NCBI GenBank assembly: GCA_949282555.1
Contig: CASDPK010000019.1
Coordinates: 1-43,141, forward strand
Length of the DNA: 43,141 nt
Reading direction: 5' to 3'
DNA from: an uncultured Lentisphaeraceae bacterium
Lineage (GTDB): Bacteria > Verrucomicrobiota > Kiritimatiellia > RFP12 > DVOR01
Shown here in pieces: positions 15,708 to 23,731 of this stretch; positions within the stretch are counted from its first letter, which is position 1, and each line of letters starts with the position of its first letter. The notes under the pieces were generated by a model. The model was given only the letters and a program-made list of their open reading frames with translations, was not told the origin of the DNA and searched no databases. A program made the position numbers and the translations under genes.

Positions 15708-18700
15708 TTACTTTCCCTCGGGAGCGGAAGGATAACCAAACACCTTCCATTCCGCCATGCCCAAATCGGCCTCGGCAGGCATTTTCCCCTTGATCACCAC
15801 CCGTAGGGCCATCACATTCTCCTGAATGGCGGGGAAGGTCTCCGGCTCCTCGTCATGCCAGGTTTCCGCGAGATCTTCCATGACCGTTTCCCACTCCCCG
15901 CCAACCTTGCGGACTTGGAGGTCATAGGTAATCTTGGTGCTGTCCTTCTCCCACCAAATCGCACTGCCCAACAGCGTCTGGGGACGGGTGAAAACCATCT
16001 CGAGAGTCTGTGGGAAGGTCTTGGGGCTGGGGCTGAGCCAACCGGTGCCGATGTTGGTCTCGCCGTCCCGCACCAACTCGGGGCCGCGGCCCTCCACGGA
16101 ACCCTCCGAGGCCACAAACTTCTCGATCATATCGTCGGGAATCTCCTCGCCGGGGTTCACCGGCCCGGCATCCCGATCGGGAAAGACCCGCAACTCACAA
16201 AGCGAGGCCCAGCCATCACTGATGCCGGTGACGGTGAGGCGGACGAAGCGGCCCGTTGCCTTTGCGCTCCGATTCTCAATGAACGTGTTGGCGGCGGTGT
16301 TCTTGGTCATATCCACCACAGTGCCCCAGTGTCGCCCATCGTTGGAGACGTCGATGCGATACTGATACACAGAGGCCCCCCTTTCCCACAGCATTTGGAA
16401 CCCTGACAATGCGCTGACCCTCCCGAGGTCAATTTCCACCCACTGGGGGAGTTCACCTCCGGAGGCGCACCACCGGGTGCCCGCGTCGTCATCCACGAGA
16501 TCCAACGCATCATTGCCGTTTTCGCTCTGCTCGCTCGAGGCCCGCACAGTCTTGCCCATGGCGATATTCTCCGGCACAAGCTCTTCCAACACGGCCTCAC
16601 TGTCCGCCCAGCCCCGATCGGCTCCTTCCGGGACAAAGGTGTCGGGGCTCGCCTGGGTGGTGACGGTTTTCACGCCGGGCGCCATCCCATCCGCGGTGGC
16701 GGTGATGGTGATCGCTCCTGCCGCCTCCGAAGTCCGAACAAAGGCAAAGCCGATGCCGTTTTCCAACCGTTGATCCTCCACCTTGAGGCGGGGGATGCCC
16801 TCGCCCACCAGCTTGCCGTTGCCGGCGACGGAGACGTGGACGATGCCGCCAAAATCAGGCACCACGGTACCTTTGGCGTCCACGGCCTTGATGTGCACCG
16901 GGATGAGGTCGGAGCCGTCGGCCACCGGAGCCACGCCATGCTCCCGCACCTCCAGCTCCAACGCCACGGCCTGACCCGGGGTCGAGACCTCATGCCGCGC
17001 CACCACCGCGCCGTCCACCACGCCCTCGGCCTTCAAGGTGCCCGCCTCAAACTGGGACAGCCCAAACAGAAAGATGGGGCTTCCGCCCTTCCGCATGATG
17101 TTCGGGATGGCGGCACCCGCCTCTTTTCGGGTGATCTCGTCCACCAGCACGCCGTTTTGATACAGCCGCACGCTGTCGCAGTTGCTGTACACAGGGACGG
17201 TGAGGCAGGAACGCGCGGTGTAGGCGGTGGAGATGTAGACCATCGGCCCGTACAGCGGATTGTCCGCCGGCCGCATGGAGCGGAACCAGTGGTAACCATT
17301 CTTCTCGTAACGGTCGATATCCACCGTGCCACTGCCCGATGTGACGGTGGTGGAGCCTCGGGTGTAGTCGTTCCAGCTCCACAAAAAGCAACCGGCGGTA
17401 CGGTCCGAGGCCTCCAGGCCGCCCCAGTCGGAGTATCCATCGCCATTGAGATAACGCTGGCGGGTCATCACCTGGGTGTTCATGGCCGCCTCGCCGTCTT
17501 TTCGGGTGGCCTTGCTGCTGCCCTCAAAGTCTCCCCATTCGCGTGTGAGAAAGGGCTTTTGGGGATCGTAGTCCACCCACTCTGCCGGGTCGTCCTTCCA
17601 TCGCGTGTCCTGCACCTTGTAGCACACGTCATACAAGGGCCCGTGATAGCCATAGTCGGCGGCGGTGAAAAGCTGATCGCCGGGATATTCCGCATGGGCC
17701 GCTTGGGTGGCCTCCATCGCCCACCGTTTGGGATAACCCGTCTCATTGAGCGAGGTCTCCCACAAAATCACCGAGGGCCGATTCCGATCCCGGCGGATCA
17801 TCTCCCGGGTGTCCCGGAGGGTGTTGTCGTAAAAGGCTTGGGAGGCGGTGAAGTTCTGCCACCCCGGCTGGCACTCGATCACCAAGAGGCCCAGCTCGTC
17901 GCAGGCATCCAAGAAGGCGGGGTCTTGGGGATAGTGGGTGGCACGCACGGCATTGAAGCCGTTCTGCTTCATGATCGCCGCGTCCCAATATTGCATGGAA
18001 TTGGGGGCGGCGTCACCCACATTCTGGAAGGACTGGTGGCGATTGGCGCCCCGCAGATGGATGCGCTCCCCGTTGAGATAGAAGCCGTCGGGCTTGTAGG
18101 CGATGGTGCGGATGCCGACACGGTTTTCCACTTCGTCCACCAGCACCCCACCCTCATACACTTGGGTCACCAGTTGGTGGAGGTACGGATCGTCCACGCC
18201 CCACAGGCGAGGGTTCTCCACCGTCAGCTCCTGCCCAAAGTGAACCCCTTGCCCCGGAGGGATCGTCTTCGGCGCGGAGCTGCCCTCCGCCACCACCTTG
18301 CCGTCGGCGTCCCTCAACAACTGCCGTGCATGCACCGTTTTGGGCTCCGAATGGTCGTTTCGCACATGGGTCTTCACATGCACACTCGCCCGCTCTCGGG
18401 TGACGCGGGGATAGGTGATGAACACGCCGCCCCCGGCCACCTCGTTGGCGGCCAGCACGTCGGTGACAAAGGTCTTCGCGCTGACCTCCAGGGCCACGTC
18501 CCGATAAATGCCGCCATAATAGTGAAAGTCCAAGTTGGCATCCGGTTTGCCGGGCGGCGTGTCGGGGTTGTCCGCGTTGGACACCCGCAGGGCCAGCACG
18601 TTCTCGCGATCCCACAGCACCTTGTCGGTGATGTCGAGGGTGAAGCCGATGTATCCGCCGTTTCGCGTGTGGAGCTTCTCCCCATTGAGGTAGATGTCGC

Positions 18701-19073
18701 TGTCCGTCATCACGCCCTCAAACTTCAGCTGAAGTTTCTTTCCCCGGAAGGAAGCATCCAACGTGAAGTATCTGCGATACCAACCCACCCCCTTGTACAC
18801 GCCGTTGGCGGTGTTGTTGTGCTTTTTCTCCAAACGCATGACATGGGGGATGGTGACGCCCACAAACCCGCCGTCGTCAAAAGAGACCTTTTCGGCTCCC
18901 ACGAGGTCCCCCCGATAAAAGCCCCAGCCTTGATTGAAGTTCAAGGTCTCCCGCATCTCGGCCGCCTGACCGCCCGCGGGGAAACAGGACAAACCCCCGC
19001 AACACATCAGCAGCTTCATCGTCAAGGAAAAGCCCCAAACGCACCTTGCTCTCCATCCGCTCTGCATACCCAT
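15708..19073 (-). CDS. Secreted glycoside hydrolase family 2 enzyme with C-terminal discoidin-like domains
   Basis: This 1121-residue exported enzyme has a signal peptide ending near QAAE (about residue 39). A jelly-roll sugar-binding domain (to about 210), an immunoglobulin-like domain and a TIM barrel follow, in GH2 order. The acid/base is E444 in WETSLNETG and the probable nucleophile is E512 in TREWGDFEG. Later Ig-like segments lead to a discoidin/F5-8 type C domain (about 810-950, starting NIAMGKTVRASSE) and a second, more divergent one at the C-terminus. It most likely removes beta-linked galactose or a related sugar from a complex glycan outside the cytoplasm; specificity cannot be read. 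ATG 19071-19073 has AAAGGG 7 nt upstream; the open frame up to 19469 has no signal-peptide logic. Confidence 0.88.
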   Translation of the reverse strand: MGMQSGWRARCVWGFSLTMKLLMCCGGLSCFPAGGQAAEMRETLNFNQGWGFYRGDLVGAEKVSFDDGGFVGVTIPHVMRLEKKHNNTANGVYKGVGWYRRYFTLDASFRGKKLQLKFEGVMTDSDIYLNGEKLHTRNGGYIGFTLDITDKVLWDRENVLALRVSNADNPDTPPGKPDANLDFHYYGGIYRDVALEVSAKTFVTDVLAANEVAGGGVFITYPRVTRERASVHVKTHVRNDHSEPKTVHARQLLRDADGKVVAEGSSAPKTIPPGQGVHFGQELTVENPRLWGVDDPYLHQLVTQVYEGGVLVDEVENRVGIRTIAYKPDGFYLNGERIHLRGANRHQSFQNVGDAAPNSMQYWDAAIMKQNGFNAVRATHYPQDPAFLDACDELGLLVIECQPGWQNFTASQAFYDNTLRDTREMIRRDRNRPSVILWETSLNETGYPKRWAMEATQAAHAEYPGDQLFTAADYGYHGPLYDVCYKVQDTRWKDDPAEWVDYDPQKPFLTREWGDFEGSSKATRKDGEAAMNTQVMTRQRYLNGDGYSDWGGLEASDRTAGCFLWSWNDYTRGSTTVTSGSGTVDIDRYEKNGYHWFRSMRPADNPLYGPMVYISTAYTARSCLTVPVYSNCDSVRLYQNGVLVDEITRKEAGAAIPNIMRKGGSPIFLFGLSQFEAGTLKAEGVVDGAVVARHEVSTPGQAVALELEVREHGVAPVADGSDLIPVHIKAVDAKGTVVPDFGGIVHVSVAGNGKLVGEGIPRLKVEDQRLENGIGFAFVRTSEAAGAITITATADGMAPGVKTVTTQASPDTFVPEGADRGWADSEAVLEELVPENIAMGKTVRASSEQSENGNDALDLVDDDAGTRWCASGGELPQWVEIDLGRVSALSGFQMLWERGASVYQYRIDVSNDGRHWGTVVDMTKNTAANTFIENRSAKATGRFVRLTVTGISDGWASLCELRVFPDRDAGPVNPGEEIPDDMIEKFVASEGSVEGRGPELVRDGETNIGTGWLSPSPKTFPQTLEMVFTRPQTLLGSAIWWEKDSTKITYDLQVRKVGGEWETVMEDLAETWHDEEPETFPAIQENVMALRVVIKGKMPAEADLGMAEWKVFGYPSAPEGK

Positions 19074-19471
19074 GGCGACCCTTTCTCTCTCGTGAGGACT
19101 TGATTCTCTCACAAGACGCCACCGCAAGGCAAACCGACATCGCCACCGACCTGTGTGACTATCCGCGACGCCCCCTCCCAACACAACCGCGGACACCCTG
19201 CCACCCAGCGCCCTCTCCCCGCGACACAAAAACACTCGCATGATCGGCAACCAACATCGGGAGCATCGACCATATTTCATAAACCCACCCCTCTCTGAGG
19301 CATAACGCATCTTATGGCCGCCCCTTCCCCTTTTCGGGAACTGCGGCGAAAAGGCGCATCCGCCAAACCGTAACCCTTTCTGCGAATTCACGCTTCCATG
19401 CGTCGCTTCATCCAATAGGCACCGCCGCGGGCGTCCAAACGCCCCTCCGCACGCCCGCCCCCGGCGCATTC

Positions 19472-19537
19472 CGCGATACGGAGCCTCTCACCTCGGAAGA
19501 CTCCGTATCGCGAGGTGAGGCATAGTGCATCCCAAAA
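19472..19537. repeat. Palindromic intergenic repeat, copy 2, with pseudoknot geometry
   Basis: CGCGATACGGAG (19472-19483) pairs perfectly with CTCCGTATCGCG (19501-19512). A second perfect 9-bp repeat, CTCACCTCG (19487-19495) with CGAGGTGAG (19511-19519), has its left arm in the first loop and its right arm just past the first stem. That is H-type pseudoknot or mutually exclusive hairpin topology. It ends in GTGCATCCCAAAAG, matching copy 1. Confidence 0.6.
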
Positions 19538-19560
19538 GAAACCGCGGCGGCATTCCCCGG

Positions 19561-19589
19561 TTGCGGGGCGAAGGTTCCCATGGTACACT
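19561..19589 (+). promoter_or_regulatory. Candidate promoter of the ABC transporter
   Basis: TTGCGG (19561-19566), a 17-bp spacer and TACACT (19584-19589) preceded by TGG. The -35 is weak, so it would act mainly as an extended -10 promoter. Confidence 0.4.
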
Positions 19590-19633
19590 GCATGGCAAAG
19601 ACGTTCGTGTCGGCTCCTCCAGCGTGACGACCT

Positions 19634-19661
19634 CCGCAAACCCTTCGGAAGGGGTTTGCGG
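19634..19661 (+). other. Leader hairpin upstream of the ABC transporter
   Basis: CCGCAAACCCTT and AAGGGGTTTGCGG pair with one bulged base and a small CGG loop. It lies 34 nt before the ABC start and inside its predicted leader. It could slow decay or attenuate transcription; there is no T-run. Confidence 0.35.
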
Positions 19662-19695
19662 GCATTTGGGTTTCCGCCGCAAAGAGGGCCGTTTC

Positions 19696-21447
19696 ATGAG
19701 CCTCCGTTCCACGCTTCTCCCCGCATTCCGCACCCTGTGCGGCCTTTACCGTTCCCAACGCCGCCTTCTGACGCTCGACTTGTCCACCGTGGTGTTGCGC
19801 GCGGCGGCACGGCTGGCCATCCCCGCGGTGGCGTTGCGGGTCTTCCAAATCTATCTGCCGGAAGGCAATCTCCGGGCGACCTTATGGGCGGCCATGGCCT
19901 TTGCGGCGTTGGCGCTGGCGGCGGCCGCCTTGGAATGGGGCGGGACACTCTGCGGGCAACGGCTCGGATTCCGGATTGAGGCGACCCTGCGCAGAACCTT
20001 TTTCGACCATCTGCAACGGCTCCCCTTCGCCTTTTTCGACCGCACCAAGACCGGCGAAGTGCTCAGCCGCATCACCTCCGACCTGCGCCTCGTGGGCTCC
20101 ACCGCCCACCTGCTCCCGGAGGCCCTGCTGGAGATCGGGTTGACGCTGACGGGGGCCTTCGCGGTGATGTTTTGGGTGAATCCGTCGATGGCCGCCCTCA
20201 CCCTCCTGCCCATCCCCTTCATCCTCTTCTTCGCGGGAAGCTTCCAACGGCGCATCCACCGCGCCTGGCGCGAAAACCGGCACGAAGCGGCGATGTTCGC
20301 CGCGCACGTGGAGAACGCCGTCCAAGGCATTCGGGAGATCAAGAGCTTCACGGGGGAAGGTCGCGCCCGCAGGGCCTTCCGGCGCGCGAACGGCCGCTTC
20401 CGCCGTTCCTTTGAGCGGGTCTCCGCGCTCTACGCACCCCTCTTTTCCGGCACGCAACTCCTGCTGGAAGGCTATTCGCTGATGTACATCGCCCTCGGCG
20501 CATGGATGGTCGTGCGCGACGCGGCCACCCTCCCGCAAGTCTTCGCCTTCTTCATGTATTCCCGGTATGTGACGGCTCCCATCCTTCGCATTGTCGGCTT
20601 TTTGGATCTCTTCCAGCAAGGGCTCGTCGGCTATCGGCGCTTCCATGAGTTCGTCTCCCAGCCGCCCGAAACCGACGGCGCCGCGGGGGAACCCCCGCCA
20701 GCCAACCTCCGCGGCGCCCTCGCCTTCCGAGGGCTTCGTTTCCGCTACCCCGGCACCGATCGCGACGTGTTGAACCTTCCCGAGCTCAACCTCCCCGCGG
20801 GGAGCATCTGCGCGATCGTCGGCCCCAGCGGCGCCGGCAAAAGCACCCTTGCGGCCCTGATCCCGCGCTTCTATGAACCGACCGAAGGCCAAATCCTCCT
20901 CGACGGGCGAGACACCGCCACCATCCCCAAACGCGCCCTCCGCGAGGCCATCGGCATCGTGGCGCAACGGCCGTTCCTCTTCGATGGGACCATCCGCGAC
21001 AACCTCCTTCTCGGCAACCCCTCCGCCTCCGACGACGCCCTCCACGCGGCCCTCGCGCAGGCCGATCTCGACGCCTTCGTGCGCTCCCTCCCCGAAGGTC
21101 TGGAGGCCCCCGTGGGCGAACACGGGCTCCGCCTCTCCGGCGGCCAGGCCCAACGCATCGCCATCGCCCGGCTCTTCCTCAAAAACCCGCCCATCCTTAT
21201 CCTTGACGAGGCCACCAGCGCGCTGGACACCTTCGCCGAAGCCGCCGTCCAAGCGGCGCTCGGACGGCTCTCCAAAGGCCGCACCACCCTCATCATCGCC
21301 CACCGCCTCACCACCATCCGCCACGCCACACACATCTGCTACCTGGAGCAGGGACGCATCGTCGAGCAAGGCACCCACGAAGCGCTGATGGCCCTCGGCG
21401 GACGTTATCGTGCGCTCCTCCAAGTCGCCGGCCAAGCCCATCATTGA
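19696..21447 (+). CDS. ABC exporter, fused membrane and ATPase domains (MsbA/multidrug type)
   Basis: This 583-residue half-transporter has a six-helix exporter domain (about residues 20-310, with the typical LRRTFFDHLQRLPFAFFDRTKTGEVLSRITSD) and a C-terminal ATPase domain. The Walker A is GPSGAGKST, the signature is LSGGQAQRIAIAR, the Walker B is ILILDEATSALD and the H-loop is IIAHRLTTIRHA. It should act as a homodimer exporting lipid, drug or peptide across the inner membrane; the substrate cannot be told. I chose ATG 19696 (AGAGGG upstream); the frame is open back to 19525 but that part is leader. It appears monocistronic. Confidence 0.9.
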   Translation: MSLRSTLLPAFRTLCGLYRSQRRLLTLDLSTVVLRAAARLAIPAVALRVFQIYLPEGNLRATLWAAMAFAALALAAAALEWGGTLCGQRLGFRIEATLRRTFFDHLQRLPFAFFDRTKTGEVLSRITSDLRLVGSTAHLLPEALLEIGLTLTGAFAVMFWVNPSMAALTLLPIPFILFFAGSFQRRIHRAWRENRHEAAMFAAHVENAVQGIREIKSFTGEGRARRAFRRANGRFRRSFERVSALYAPLFSGTQLLLEGYSLMYIALGAWMVVRDAATLPQVFAFFMYSRYVTAPILRIVGFLDLFQQGLVGYRRFHEFVSQPPETDGAAGEPPPANLRGALAFRGLRFRYPGTDRDVLNLPELNLPAGSICAIVGPSGAGKSTLAALIPRFYEPTEGQILLDGRDTATIPKRALREAIGIVAQRPFLFDGTIRDNLLLGNPSASDDALHAALAQADLDAFVRSLPEGLEAPVGEHGLRLSGGQAQRIAIARLFLKNPPILILDEATSALDTFAEAAVQAALGRLSKGRTTLIIAHRLTTIRHATHICYLEQGRIVEQGTHEALMALGGRYRALLQVAGQAHH

Positions 21448-21519
21448 GCCTTCAGGCTCCCTCACGAGTGGGACTTCGACAACGGCCACCCCACGCCGCG
21501 ACCAGCCCCAAAAAGTGAA

Positions 21520-21538
21520 TAGACATAGCATAACCTAA
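21520..21538 (-). promoter_or_regulatory. DtxR/IdeR-like iron box, upstream site
   Basis: Read on the minus strand this is TTAGGTTATGCTATGTCTA, matching 13 of 19 positions of the classical box TTAGGTTAGGCTAACCTAA, including the whole left half-site. It lies about 95 bp upstream of the haem promoter. Confidence 0.4.
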
Positions 21539-21631
21539 CAATATCTCCACAAAGACAGCATAGAAGGCAAAGACTGAAAGCCTAGAATAGAGCCTTTTTC
21601 AAGCAAACAGGATTTCACCCGAAAAAGACTA

Positions 21632-21660
21632 TTGACAAAGTGGTTAGGCAGTACTAATAT
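21632..21660 (+). promoter_or_regulatory. Sigma-70 promoter of the haem uptake/degradation operon
   Basis: A perfect TTGACA (21632-21637), a 17-bp spacer and TAATAT (21655-21660). This is the strongest consensus promoter in the window. An operator-like site overlaps the spacer and -10. Confidence 0.75.
21639..21657 (+). promoter_or_regulatory. DtxR/IdeR-like operator overlapping the haem promoter
   Basis: AGTGGTTAGGCAGTACTAA matches 12 of 19 positions of the DtxR/IdeR consensus (GGTTAGGC and CTAA are exact) and contains the inverted repeat TTAG-N6-CTAA. It lies over the spacer and -10, where a bound metal-loaded repressor would block polymerase. Confidence 0.45.
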
Positions 21661-21726
21661 ATGCGTCGTTTTCTTCCCTCTTCCGAGGCCTTCACGGATT
21701 CGCCCCCGGGCAAGAGGTCAAGGCAG

Positions 21727-21742
21727 GGCCGGGAGCCCGGCC
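21727..21742 (+). other. GC hairpin in the haem operon leader
   Basis: GGCCGGG-AG-CCCGGCC is a perfect inverted repeat 25 nt upstream of the radical SAM start. The GGAG ribosome-binding site lies outside it. No known riboswitch core was recognised. Confidence 0.35.
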
Positions 21743-21767
21743 ATCACCGAACCCGCGGAGACTTTGG

Positions 21768-23132
21768 ATGAAGCCCTTCCTGTTGCCGACCGACCGCATG
21801 GCACTGCTGAAAACGCTCTCCACGAAGAGCGCCCCCCATGGCGACATGCTGGCGACGCTCTCCGGGCCGTTGCCGCCCGCCGAGACAGCGCGGGTATGGG
21901 AGGAGCGGCGCCCCACGGAAGGGCAACCCCTCATCCTCTACGTCCATATCCCCTTTTGCGTGAGCCGTTGCGCCTTCTGCGGATTCTACGCGCACCGAAC
22001 GGACGACGCGGCCTTGGAAGCCTACACGCGGCGGCTGTTGCAAGAGCTGGCGCGGGAGGCCGACCGCGGCGTCTTCACCCGCAAACCGGTGGACGTGGTC
22101 TACTTCGGCGGAGGCACGCCGACGGCACTCTCGGCAGACCAGTTGCGGCGCGTCATCGGGTGCATTCATGAACGCTTCACCCTCGCGCCGGACGTGGAGT
22201 TCACGGTCGAAGGGCGGATTTACGCCTTCGACGACGCACGGGTGCGGGCCTGCTTGGACTCCGGCGTGACGCGCTTTTCCTTCGGCATCCAGAGTTTCGA
22301 GACCGACCTCCGCCGCAGTCTGGGACGCCGCAACACCCGCGAGGAGTTGCTGGGGCGCCTGAGCGACATCAAGGCGATGTGCGGGGAACGGATCGCGCTG
22401 GTGGCGGATCTGATTTACGGATTGCCCGGGCAGACGCAAGAGGATTGGATGACGCGCAACGTCCACACCGTCCACGCCTCGGCCCTCGACGGGGTGGATC
22501 TCTATGCGCTCAAGCTCTTCCCCGGGCTTCCCCTCGCCCAGCGGATGGAGCGCGAAGGCAAGTGGAGCGAAGAAGAGCGGATCGCCCGCCACGCGGAAGC
22601 CTGCGATTGGCTCGCCGCCCAGGGCTGGCGGCAACTCTCCTGCACCCACTGGGGCCGCAACGCGCTGGAGCGCAACCGTTACAACCATTGGGCCAAGACA
22701 GGCGCGGACATCGTCCCCTTCGGGTGCGGCGCGGGCGGCTTTGTGGGGGACTGGTCGTTCATGCAGACCGGCGACCTGGAGGCATGGTCGGCGGCGGTGG
22801 ACGACGGCAGGAAACCCATCGCCTCCGCCCTCCGCAAGCCGCCCCACCATCGTGCGCGCGCCCGCCTCACCGACCAAATGGAACGCGGATTCCTGAATCC
22901 CGCAGACTTTCCGGATACCGACCTCTCCCCGTTGCTGGAGAACTGGGAGAAGGCCGGCGTCTGGTCCCGCACGCCCGGCGGGAGCTATCGCCTCACCCGC
23001 ATGGGCGAATACTATCAGACCCGCCTCTCCTCCCTGCTCTCGGGCGTTCTCTTTGCCTCCCAGCCCGGAGCCCTTGAGGCGATGAAGGCCGCCGCCCAGA
23101 CCTTGCGCGGACGAAAGGGGCCGCAGGCATGA
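21768..23132 (+). CDS. hutW: Radical SAM enzyme for anaerobic haem breakdown (HutW/ChuW/HmuW type)
   Basis: This 454-residue protein binds a 4Fe-4S cluster through C64, C68 and C71 in YVHIPFCVSRCAFCGFY, and SAM through YFGGGTPT (about residues 112-119). Members of the HutW/ChuW branch use SAM radicals and methyl transfer to open haem without oxygen, giving anaerobilin and free iron. The CGFY after the cysteines, the length (HemW-type chaperones are nearer 380) and the neighbouring ECF transporter and flavodoxin favour HutW over HemN/HemW. The C-terminal winged-helix part is present (YRLTRMGEYYQTRL). It begins the operon behind the TTGACA promoter, has GGAG before the start, and overlaps the next gene by ATGA. 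A HemW-like role is the main alternative. Confidence 0.85.
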   Translation: MKPFLLPTDRMALLKTLSTKSAPHGDMLATLSGPLPPAETARVWEERRPTEGQPLILYVHIPFCVSRCAFCGFYAHRTDDAALEAYTRRLLQELAREADRGVFTRKPVDVVYFGGGTPTALSADQLRRVIGCIHERFTLAPDVEFTVEGRIYAFDDARVRACLDSGVTRFSFGIQSFETDLRRSLGRRNTREELLGRLSDIKAMCGERIALVADLIYGLPGQTQEDWMTRNVHTVHASALDGVDLYALKLFPGLPLAQRMEREGKWSEEERIARHAEACDWLAAQGWRQLSCTHWGRNALERNRYNHWAKTGADIVPFGCGAGGFVGDWSFMQTGDLEAWSAAVDDGRKPIASALRKPPHHRARARLTDQMERGFLNPADFPDTDLSPLLENWEKAGVWSRTPGGSYRLTRMGEYYQTRLSSLLSGVLFASQPGALEAMKAAAQTLRGRKGPQA

Positions 23133-23731
23133 CGGCCGCCCCGCAGAACCGCCTCCCCGCCGCCCCCGCACAGGGGACGCCGCGCCGCGCGGGCTTTTAC
23201 TGGGACACCGAATCGCTCATCGTGGTGGGGCTTTTCACCGCGCTGGGCAAGGCGGCCTCGCTGCTCGTGGCGCTCTTGGGCGGCGGCATGAACCCCGTGA
23301 CGCTGTTGCTGAAGAATGGCGTCTCCACCGCGCTCCTCGTGGTGATGCTGGCGCGGGTGCGCACCTTCGGGACGTTGGCCCTCTACACGCTCGTGGCGCA
23401 GGCGATCTCCTTCCTGATGACCGGCGGCATCATGGTCGGCACCCTGCCGCTCTACCTGCTGGGCGCGCTCGCCGCGGACGCGCTGATTGCGCTGTGCGGG
23501 GGGTATCGCAAGGTGTGGGCGGTGTTGCTGGGGGTGGCGGTCTACGACGCCTTTGGGCGGGTGCTGGGGCTGGCGATGTCGTTCCTGATGGCGCGCGAGA
23601 ACGTCGGCATGGTCGGCGTGGGCGCGGCGATCGTGGCTTTCGGCTACCTGGGGTGCCTCCTGGTGGGGCTGCCCTGCGGGGCCAAATTCGTGAGGGAGCT
23701 CCGTCATGCGGGCATTATCCGTGAGCTCTGA
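23129..23731 (+). CDS. ECF transporter substrate-binding S component (MptD/Trep_Strep type)
   Basis: This 200-residue membrane protein has about six hydrophobic segments (LIVVGLFTALGKAASLLVAL, FLMTGGIMVGTLPLYLLGAL, IVAFGYLGCLLVGLP) and Gly-rich turns typical of S components of the Trep_Strep/MptD family. It would bind the substrate and toggle in the membrane on top of the T component. Next to a haem-opening enzyme, haem or another tetrapyrrole is the most likely cargo; this is inference from context. It overlaps the radical SAM gene by 4 nt and the T gene by 26 nt. Confidence 0.8.
   Translation: MTAAPQNRLPAAPAQGTPRRAGFYWDTESLIVVGLFTALGKAASLLVALLGGGMNPVTLLLKNGVSTALLVVMLARVRTFGTLALYTLVAQAISFLMTGGIMVGTLPLYLLGALAADALIALCGGYRKVWAVLLGVAVYDAFGRVLGLAMSFLMARENVGMVGVGAAIVAFGYLGCLLVGLPCGAKFVRELRHAGIIREL

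Larger units (their letters stand above)
19074..19695. other. Divergent intergenic region
   Basis: These 622 bp lie between the GH2 start (minus) and the ABC transporter start (plus). I see the palindromic repeat copy 2 (19472-19537), a candidate promoter for the ABC gene (19561-19589) and a leader hairpin (19634-19661). The stretch 19090-19460 holds no gene I can support; a weak TTGCCT...GAGAAT pair just upstream of GH2 may be its promoter. Confidence 0.6.
21448..21767. other. Regulatory region of the haem operon
   Basis: These 320 bp hold two DtxR/IdeR-like sites (21520-21538 and 21639-21657), a near-consensus promoter (21632-21660), and a leader of about 100 nt with a short GC hairpin (21727-21742). 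The part from 21515 to 21660 is clearly more AT-rich than its surroundings. A small GAGCC-TTCA-GGCTC hairpin follows the ABC stop. Confidence 0.65.

Noticed and set aside
16770..19103. A 777-codon open frame opposite the GH2 gene
   Set aside because: It is a shadow frame with His/Gly-rich composition; the GH2 catalytic motifs are on the minus strand.
19074..19469. N-terminal extension of the GH2 gene
   Set aside because: The extra 132 residues are Arg/Gly/Cys-rich, and a signal peptide with a ribosome-binding site begins at 19073.
21726..21750. A cobalamin-riboswitch-like string (GGGCCGGGAGCCCGGCC)
   Set aside because: It superficially recalls the B12 box, but the rest of the riboswitch core is absent and the string is a simple hairpin.
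21661..21771. A 36-codon leader ORF overlapping the radical SAM start
   Set aside because: Its ATG directly follows the -10 hexamer and would lie upstream of the expected transcription start, so it would not be in the mRNA. It has no ribosome-binding site.
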